Source of the DNA: Mesorhizobium sp. B2-7-2
GTDB taxonomy: Bacteria > Pseudomonadota > Alphaproteobacteria > Rhizobiales > Rhizobiaceae
Direction: 5' to 3'
DNA: 64,000 nt
Assembly (NCBI RefSeq): GCF_006440775.1
Contig: NZ_VFTZ01000012.1
Location: 119,307 to 183,306 of the forward strand
The first letter of the stretch is position 1; each line of letters begins with the position of its first letter. This document shows positions 58,077 to 64,000 of this stretch, piece after piece. A program made the translations under genes and the position numbers. The notes below the pieces were generated by a model. It was not told the origin of the DNA. It saw nothing but the letters and a program-made list of their open reading frames with translations, and searched no databases.

Positions 58077-58661
58077 CTACGGATTTCGAGTGATTCCCGT
58101 CTCTCTGCAATCAAACACACGTAAACTGTCGGATCTTACAGCAGTTTTAGGAGAAACCTCTAGGCGCCTTCTAGTCCCTTTCTCGAACACTATGTCATCT
58201 ACGTAGTGAAACCCAATCTTCAGATTTTTGATGAGCGAGCGAGTGTTACCTGGGCGAACGAACGCAGTCACTTTATTAATTTCTAAATAGTCGAAAGCAA
58301 ATTGCACTACCGCTCTCCCAGCTTCGACCGCGATGCCTTTCCCGGAGGCAGCAAGGTGGAGGCGGGTTACAATTTACACGTTGCTCTCCTCTACGGAGTC
58401 TCCCCGTACAAGTCCACAGTAACCAGCGAATTTTTTGGCCTTACCCTCGTCTTTGATATCGATTATCCAATAGCCGAAACGATGATGCTGCCAATGATTG
58501 ATGAACTGAAGAAGCTCAGCTTTCGTCTGCTCTATTGTCGGAGAGACTCCGTCTCTGATGGCGTTTACCACGAACGGATCGCTATGCAGTCCATGCAGAA
58601 GAATCTCGTCGCAATGCGACGGACACCTTAGGATGAGGTGGGACGTTTCGAGGGTGTACAT
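58077..58661 (-). pseudogene. GNAT acetyltransferase paralogue with one in-frame stop
   Basis: Collinear in a single frame with the GNAT protein at 28061: LETSHLILRCPSHCDEILL, DPFVVNAIRDGVSPTIEQTK, FAGYCGLVRG, then ASGKGIAVEAGRAVVQFAF and VRPGNTRSLIKNLKIG. The only interruption is TAA at 58374-58376 where the paralogue has GAA (NV-E-IVT). The N-terminal 95 residues and the C-terminal CoA-binding part are therefore separated by a single nonsense change. ATG 58661 aligns with the start of the paralogue. It is AT-rich like the other copy. This is recent loss or a sequence error. Confidence 0.85.
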
Positions 58662-58903
58662 CGGAAGATTCCTCTCTGGGCTGGCACTTTATAGTTTACG
58701 GAAGCTTAACAAAGTTTGAGCCATAACCTTTGAATGCGCGCTCCTTGGTTTAGATTTCTATGAACTCCCTTGTTTCGGGATGCTGTCGTTTTTTAAGATT
58801 CACTGATAGGCGCGGTTAATGCACGCTGGTATTGCTGAAGGCACCTAATGGTCTCCGCCTGACATAAGAGTTCTGGGGTAGAATTACCTGCTGCCTGTGC
58901 ATC
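58662..58903. other. AT-rich spacer upstream of the GNAT pseudogene
   Basis: About 240 bases, AT-rich near 58690-58800. It probably contains the old GNAT promoter and the left border of the IS630 remnant. No terminal repeat was recognised. Confidence 0.35.
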
Positions 58904-59660
58904 ATGCGCGGTAGAATATCTCTAGCCGTCTCGCCTTCTGATCATCGGCGGCTGACCGCCCTGGTCATCGACCGCAACAGTCCGCAGAAGAATGTCTGGC
59001 GTGCCGAGACCGTGCTGTTGAGCGCCGATGGTGTTGGCACCGTCGAAATCATGCGGCGGACCGGCAAGTCCAAAACGTCTGGCGGTTGACAGCGAGCGCT
59101 TCGCAGAGGAAGGCTTTGAAAAACTGCTGCGCACAAGAAGCGGCCCTCGCGCACCCCCCGCTCGGCCCGGATGTCGCCGAACGCGTTGTTGCGCTCACGC
59201 TCGAAGACCCGCCCGCCGAGACGACGCGCTGGACGGCCGCCATGATGGCGAAGGTAGCCGACATCAGCGCCAGCGCCAGCCAGCGCATCGGGAAGGCGTA
59301 TGGTCTTCAGCCACACCGCTCGCGGCAGTTCAAGCTCTCCAACGATCCGACATTTGTCGACAAACGGCGCGATGTCTCGGGCTTTACGTCGGTCCGCCGT
59401 CTGATGAAATTTTGCAGATCCAGGCGCCGGACCGAAGCCCCAGCCTGGCCTGTCCATGAAGCTGGGAGGCGGGGGCACCATGGCGCATGACTAGAAGTAG
59501 CACGGCACCACCGCTCTCTTTGCCGTGACCAACTTGCTCGACGGCGCGGCCGCAACATGCAGCGGCACCGCCACCAGTAGTTCATTCGCTTCCTCAATGA
59601 CATCAACGCCGAAAGGCCGGCCAACAAGGCCGTCCAGTCTCGACAACTACTTGCTCACAG
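58904..59660 (+). mobile_element. IS630-family transposase remnant
   Basis: The start ALVIDRNSPQKNVWRAETVL followed by LSADGVGTVEIMRRTGKSKT is the IS630-type N-terminal HTH. After frameshifts come RFAEEGFEKLLR, LGPDVAERVVALTLEDPPAE, then RIGKAYGLQPHRSRQFKLS and further fragments (DPTFVDKRRDV, QIQAPDRS). The DDE acceptor residues are not in one frame. The element is dead and its ends are not visible. Confidence 0.82.
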
Positions 59661-60017
59661 CTACCGAAAGTGCGCGCGTGGCGGCATCAGCGCTTCGCCT
59701 TCCGTTAATCGCAACGAATTTCCTAACCCTGGCCAAAGTGTACGGGCCGCGGCTTTGATGTACGGGCTCATATTTCAGAAGCACCGCTCATTGCAGGTCC
59801 AAATCTCACGCGAAGCTCTTCGTCGCTGCTTAGCGGCCAGACTTGTGGCGGGCACAACTAGGCGCTGAAGTCCCTTGCTGCTCTCCCCGATCCTGGATTC
59901 CGTGTCAGGACTTGGTAAAATCAGAAAATACTTCTCCCCTACTGCGATAAAGCTTTCATTATCTCCTATCTGCCGCACCTTCGCTTCCGGCCCAGAAGAA
60001 CGAACTGAAGATTATTA
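59661..60017. other. No recognisable gene
   Basis: About 360 bases between the IS630 remnant and the first ATP-grasp gene's stop; nothing recognised. Confidence 0.35.
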
Positions 60018-61247
60018 CTAGTCCCCAACTGGTGGAAACGGTGTGATCGACCAATTGATTAAATCGACAGCACGCTGAAGGGCGATCTCGGTCTCAGCAA
60101 GGCGCGGGGAAACAGCTATGACCCATCCTAGCGAGTCTCGGTAATCACCTTGCCTGACAATCGGCGTCTTGGGTTCAACATACAATTTGACCGCGGCGAC
60201 ACCTGGTACAGCAGCCGCCAGACTGTCGCCATCAATCCAATCGAGGATGCCATCGCGATCAGGAAGCAGGCACCGCCAGGCAGCAATGTGAGACTGCCTT
60301 CTGCGCAAATCCCATTCCTTACCAATGACAAGCTTGATGTGCTCGGCGATGAGATCGACGCCGTAGGCCAGCTGAACCGCATCAGGACCGCCACCAAGAC
60401 GCGGATTGACTTCAATGACGACCGGGCCCCGCTTGGTCCACCGGAGTTCAACGCACGTTGGTCCCCAGCCAAGGTCGAGAGCTGGCAAACAACTCAGCGA
60501 AACGTTGGCGATACGCTCATGCTCCTCATCAGCAAGCGGTGCTGGAAAGATGCCTTCACGGAAGACGAAATGCGGTGGGCGGTCGAAATCAGCGGCCTCA
60601 ATCCCAAACACCTCATTTCCCATTATATGAACAATATAATGGGGGCCTTGTGCGAATTCTTCGACCAGTATCCTCGACGAAGACTGCAATACGTGCTTCC
60701 CGCCCAACAGAAAGGCTGTATATTGAGCCACCTCTTCGACGGTACGGCCCAATCGGACACCGATGCTGCCGCTGCCTACCGTAGGCTTCAGAACTACCGG
60801 CAGGCCGAGCTCCGCAGCGCAGCTTTCAACCTCCGCCGCATTCGCTGCGAGGCGATATGCAGGTATCGGAACCCCAGCCTCCGCAAGGAGCTGACGTTGA
60901 GTGAATTTGTCGCAGCATCGTTCAATCGATGCGGGGTTCGGTCCTGGTAGATTGAAATGCCGGCAGAGCTTGCCAACTGTCGCATAGACCGACTCGTCGT
61001 CACCCGCAAACCCAGTAATGCCAGCAATGCCGTACGTTGCATGCAACCAGGAACATTCGCGGATCAGCGCATCGAGATCGTCTGTATTGACCCGGATTGC
61101 CTCAACGTTTTCCACCGCAAGATAGTTATACCGGTCTGGATCGGCTGAAAGGGTAACTGGATGAAGACCTAGACGCTGGGCCGCCTGGATATATAACGGA
61201 CCATTGCTCCTTGAGCCTTCAATCAGGATGAGCGCTCTTCTCGCCAT
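60018..61247 (-). CDS. ATP-grasp carboxylate-amine ligase family protein (paralogue 1)
   Basis: A 409-residue ATP-grasp enzyme, expected to activate a carboxylate as acyl phosphate and join it to an amine or thiol. The preATP domain (ALILIEGSRSNGPLYIQAA) precedes the ATP-grasp core: KPTVGSGSIGVRLGRTVEE (glycine-rich loop), ILVEEFAQGPHYIVHIMG, and the metal-binding FVELR-type strand with VIEVNPRLGGGPDAVQLA. Similarity to L-amino-acid ligases is general; the substrate is unknown. ATG 61247 follows GGAG. A second, clearly paralogous gene of similar size lies at 62007 with IS fragments in between. Confidence 0.85.
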   Translation of the reverse strand: MARRALILIEGSRSNGPLYIQAAQRLGLHPVTLSADPDRYNYLAVENVEAIRVNTDDLDALIRECSWLHATYGIAGITGFAGDDESVYATVGKLCRHFNLPGPNPASIERCCDKFTQRQLLAEAGVPIPAYRLAANAAEVESCAAELGLPVVLKPTVGSGSIGVRLGRTVEEVAQYTAFLLGGKHVLQSSSRILVEEFAQGPHYIVHIMGNEVFGIEAADFDRPPHFVFREGIFPAPLADEEHERIANVSLSCLPALDLGWGPTCVELRWTKRGPVVIEVNPRLGGGPDAVQLAYGVDLIAEHIKLVIGKEWDLRRRQSHIAAWRCLLPDRDGILDWIDGDSLAAAVPGVAAVKLYVEPKTPIVRQGDYRDSLGWVIAVSPRLAETEIALQRAVDLINWSITPFPPVGD

Positions 61248-61439
61248 GGCTGTTAACTCCGATGTTGTGTGCTGTTGGGCGTCTGAGGCGTAAAAGCAAC
61301 ATCACAGCTTTTTGCTGTACCCCGGCTTAATCTACCACAGTCAGATACCTGCGATCGCGAAGACTTGTGAGTTTTTCATGCAAGATCTGTTACACGACGG
61401 AATTAGTCGATTCCTCGGTGGTGATGCTGCACAGCAGGG

Positions 61440-61784
61440 CATGGCCTAGGAGCCTGTCCGACACGCGGGCTGGGGTCGCTTGTAGCTGGCCCTCGATCCC
61501 GTCCGGCAGCTTTTGAATGAGGCTCCCAAAGGCGAAGGTCAGATTGGATGCGCCCAGCACCGCGACAAAAATCTGCGCCGGTAAATGACGCCGGTCGCCG
61601 GATCGATCACCGGGACCGTGTGCCCGGAATAGCCCGTCTGCATCACCGCGCCCGCCGCATGCCGATTGCTGAATGTCGCGCTCGTCCGGCGTTCGAAAGC
61701 GGCGAAGTGCTCGCAGAACCAGGTGTAGCCGTAGCCGTCGGGATGGACGGCGCGATACTCCTGCCACAATAGCGTCAGCGCCAC
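61440..61784 (-). mobile_element. IS21-family IstA transposase fragment
   Basis: LTLLWQEYRAVHPDGYGYTW, FCEHFAAFERR and VMQTGYSGHTVPVIDPATG resemble the IstA region before the DDE core; after a frameshift AQIFVAVLGASNLTFAF continues the first catalytic strand. It is truncated on both sides. A C-terminal IstA fragment in opposite orientation occurs at 63556. Confidence 0.75.
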
Positions 61785-61829
61785 TGTTTCGTCATCATTC
61801 CCGAGAATTGCAATGGAGCCGGAGCGTCA

Positions 61830-61950
61830 GACGAAAGCAGGGGTCCCTGCGTTCGAAGAGCGCTTGGTCAGGACAACCCAGACATGCGCCATCTTGGCGG
61901 CAAGTGCGACAACAGCTTTGTTCCGGTGCATATCGATCATCTGCAAGGCC
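61830..61950 (-). mobile_element. Possible IS110-family transposase C-terminal fragment
   Basis: In one minus-strand frame NKAVVALAAKMAHVWVVLTK resembles the C-terminal end of IS110/IS116 transposases (NKAVVALANKLAR-type). Only about 40 codons are left. Confidence 0.4.
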
Positions 61951-62006
61951 TGGAAAAAAGAGCCCGGACGATTCACACTCCATCCGCTCCGCGCTACCTA
62001 ACTGCG

Positions 62007-63254
62007 CTAGGAGTAAGGGGCTGCAGGCTGTTCCTGTTCATTCACACTCGGAAATGGTGTGATCGACCAGCTAACTAAGTCGACGGCACGCTGAAGTATT
62101 GCCTGGGTCTGAGCAAGGTTGGGCGAAACGGCCATGACAGATCCGAGAGAGTCTCGGTAATCACCTTTCCTGACGATCGGCTTGTTGGGTTCAACATAGA
62201 ATTTGACCTCAGCGACACCTGGTACAGCAGCGGCCTGACTGCCGTTGTCGATCCAATCGAGGGTGCCATCGCGGTCGGGAAGTAGGTTCCGCCAGCCCGC
62301 AACGTTTGAGTGCGTTTTGCGCAAATTCCATTCATTGCCGATGACAAGCTTGATGTGCTCCGTAATGAGATCGACACCGTCAGCCAGCTGGATGTGTTGA
62401 GGACCGCCACCAAGGCGCGGATTGACTTCAATGACGACTGGACCAACCTTCGTCCACCGGAGTTCAACGAAGCTTGGCCCCCAGCCAAGGCCGAGAGCGC
62501 GCAAACAGCTCAGCGATACATCGGCCATGCGTTTCTGCTCGTGACCAGTAAGCGGTGCCGGATAGATGCCCTCACGAAAGACAAAATGGGGTGGACGGTC
62601 GAAGTCAGCAGCCTCAATCCCAATAACCTCATTTCCCATAATATGGGTGGCATAATAAGGTCCTTGTGCGAATTCTTCCACGAGTATTCTCGGGGAAGAC
62701 CGCCATGTGTACTTACCGCCCAACAGATAGGTGGTATGTTCGGCTACTTCGTCCACATTGCGGCACAATCGGACACCGCTGCTGCCGGTGCCTACGGCCG
62801 GTTTGAGAATCACTGGGAGGCCAATTTCGGCGGCAGCGATTTCTGCATCCGCGGTGTTCATTGCCAAGCGATAAGCAGGCATTGCCACGCCAGCCTCAGC
62901 GAGGAGCTGACGTTGAAGGAATTTATCACAGCATCGTTCAACCGATTCGGGGTCCGGGCCCGGTAGGTCGAAGTGCCGGCAGAGCTTGCCAACCATCGCA
63001 TAAATCTCTTCCTCGGCGCCCGTAATGCCTGCAATCTTATAGGTCGCACGCAGCCGGGAACATACGTGGATCAGCGCATCGAGATTGGCTGTATCGACAG
63101 GGATTGTATCAACGCTTTCTGCTGCAAGGTAGCCGTACGGAGCTGGATCAGCCGACAGGGTAATTGGATGAAGACCAAGACGCTGGGCCGCTTGGACGAA
63201 TAGCAGACCCATACTCCTATGGCCTTCAACCATGATGAGCGCTCTTCTTGTCAT
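62007..63254 (-). CDS. ATP-grasp carboxylate-amine ligase family protein (paralogue 2)
   Basis: A 415-residue paralogue of the protein at 60018, collinear throughout and differing by scattered substitutions and a few short indels. The core motifs are kept: KPAVGTGSSGVRLCRNVDE, ILVEEFAQGPYYATHIMG and VIEVNPRLGGGPQHIQLADG. The C-terminus is slightly longer (NEQEQPAAPYS). Differences cluster in the N-terminal domain and around residues 80-130, so substrate preference may differ. ATG 63254 has an AGG upstream. The two probably arose by duplication, later separated by IS21/IS110 insertions. Confidence 0.85.
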   Translation of the reverse strand: MTRRALIMVEGHRSMGLLFVQAAQRLGLHPITLSADPAPYGYLAAESVDTIPVDTANLDALIHVCSRLRATYKIAGITGAEEEIYAMVGKLCRHFDLPGPDPESVERCCDKFLQRQLLAEAGVAMPAYRLAMNTADAEIAAAEIGLPVILKPAVGTGSSGVRLCRNVDEVAEHTTYLLGGKYTWRSSPRILVEEFAQGPYYATHIMGNEVIGIEAADFDRPPHFVFREGIYPAPLTGHEQKRMADVSLSCLRALGLGWGPSFVELRWTKVGPVVIEVNPRLGGGPQHIQLADGVDLITEHIKLVIGNEWNLRKTHSNVAGWRNLLPDRDGTLDWIDNGSQAAAVPGVAEVKFYVEPNKPIVRKGDYRDSLGSVMAVSPNLAQTQAILQRAVDLVSWSITPFPSVNEQEQPAAPYS

Positions 63255-63555
63255 TGGCCCTGACCTTTATTGCATGCTATGCGGTGGTCCGAGCGTAAAA
63301 AGCATCAGCTCCTTATCGCTCCCGGACCTCAGATTTGGCGGTGAAGTTATCACTGTCGGCGGCCTGCGGTTGCAAAGATTCGCTAAGCTTTAGTTTAAGA
63401 TTCAACGATTAACGCTGCAGCCGTTGCAGCGCGGCGCGCTCTGACAAAGCTGCGTGCCGACGTTCCGGCGAAGCAGCTGTGGCGCATTTTGTCAGGCCCG
63501 GAGAGTTCTGGTGTCCGCCCGCGGTCGCGGCGTCGTTGATCCTTCTTCTCGAACG
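63255..63555. other. Upstream region of paralogue 2
   Basis: About 300 bases; presumably the ATP-grasp promoter region. No NifA, sigma-54 or nod-box sequence was recognised. Confidence 0.4.
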
Positions 63556-63745
63556 CCGAGCTCAACGCGGCGATCGCCTAACTGCTAGAGAATCTGAACA
63601 ATCGGCCGATGCGCCATGTCGGCCAAAGCCGCCGCGAACTGTTCGAGGAGATCGAGCGGGCCGCCTTGAAGCCGCTGCCGGCGGCCGTTCTAATACCCGA
63701 GTGGAAGTCGGCGAAGGTCCACCTGACATCGAGTCCGACAAATGC
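63556..63745 (+). mobile_element. IS21-family IstA C-terminal fragment
   Basis: Reads NAELNAAIANC, stop, ENLNNRPMRHVGQSRRELF, EEIERAALKPLPAAVLIPEW and KSAKVHL, the typical end of IstA. One in-frame stop and loss of everything upstream show that it is a remnant. Confidence 0.75.
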
Positions 63746-63808
63746 TTCCCTATAATCTTGCTCCCCTATAATCTGCCACGGCTCGTCCTACTGTGATGAG
63801 GATCGGCT

Positions 63809-64000
63809 CGGCCCGCCCGAGTAACCCTCGGACGCGCAGTGTAGGGCGAGCCACCTCACCGGCAGAAGCGGACATACGGTCTTACTCTCGATCAGCATCT
63901 GCTCACGAAGGTTGCGGTCAAGTGTAAGACCGTATGTCCGCTTCTGCCGGTGAGGTGGCTCACCCTACACTGCGCGTCCGAGGGTTGCTCGGGCGGTCCG
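63809..64000. repeat. Long inverted repeat, 77-bp arms
   Basis: Positions 63809-63885 and 63924-64000 are inverted copies with about three mismatches, separated by 38 bases. The inner ends read GTAAGACCGTATGTCCGC and the outer ends GGGCGG-like sequence. Two IS ends facing each other, or one long hairpin, would explain it. The right arm runs to the window edge, so it may extend further. Confidence 0.9.

Noticed and set aside
61813..62001. 62-codon plus-strand frame between the ATP-grasp genes
   Set aside because: The minus strand reads as an IS110-like fragment, so the plus frame is most likely a shadow.

Overview
The window looks like part of the accessory symbiosis region (symbiosis island or ICE) of a rhizobium, most probably Mesorhizobium or a close relative. 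The evidence is a gibberellin biosynthesis operon of rhizobial type, NifA/sigma-54 promoters, a MucR/Ros regulator of the M. loti type, an ICE quorum-sensing regulatory set (traR-, qseC-, qseM- and fseA-like genes), and many broken genes and insertion-sequence remnants. No rRNA, tRNA or CRISPR array was seen. Frameshifts are called from reading-frame continuity alone; single-base calls would need raw reads to exclude sequencing error.

Layout. 0.1-6.7 kb: threonine dehydrogenase, a shattered cytochrome c peroxidase, a zinc-less MucR-like regulator, a HemN-like radical SAM enzyme, a broken prephenate-dehydratase-like gene and a cold-shock gene. 7.1-15.1 kb: a NifA/sigma-54 promoter followed by an M16 peptidase remnant and a very GC-rich gibberellin operon in decay: CYP112 absent, CYP114 with an in-frame amber codon, ferredoxin intact, SDR shattered, CYP117, GGPS and CPS intact, kaurene synthase and IPP isomerase both truncated and joined. 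16-22.6 kb: a response regulator fused directly to a histidine-kinase ATPase domain, a DsbA-like protein without its cysteines, omptin and ParB remnants, and a 1.26-kb-period direct repeat carrying two more copies of the NifA/sigma-54 module. 23-31.9 kb: succinate-semialdehyde dehydrogenase, a HAD phosphatase, a DUF6499/DUF2285 gene split over two frames (fseA-like) under a lux-type box, a GNAT acetyltransferase, and a prolyl oligopeptidase with its own NifA/sigma-54 promoter. 32-37.5 kb: duplicated ompW remnants, divergent qseC/qseM, a traR-like gene and a class III aminotransferase.

38.1-40.7 kb: a four-gene, overlapping ubiquitin-like conjugation operon (Ubl, E2, JAB-E1 fusion, DUF6527). 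40.9-57.5 kb: a long co-directional catabolic block: Lrp and LysR regulators, class I fumarase/mesaconase, aldehyde dehydrogenase, CitE-type lyase, CaiB-type CoA transferase, methylaspartate ammonia-lyase, an M14 amidohydrolase, a CapA-like protein and a complete dipeptide/oligopeptide ABC importer. Together these could import an acyl- or peptidyl-amino acid, release 3-methylaspartate and convert it by mesaconate and citramalate to pyruvate and acetyl-CoA. 58-64 kb: a GNAT pseudogene paralogous to the one at 28 kb, IS630, IS21 and IS110 remnants, two tandem paralogous ATP-grasp ligases, and a long inverted repeat at the window end.
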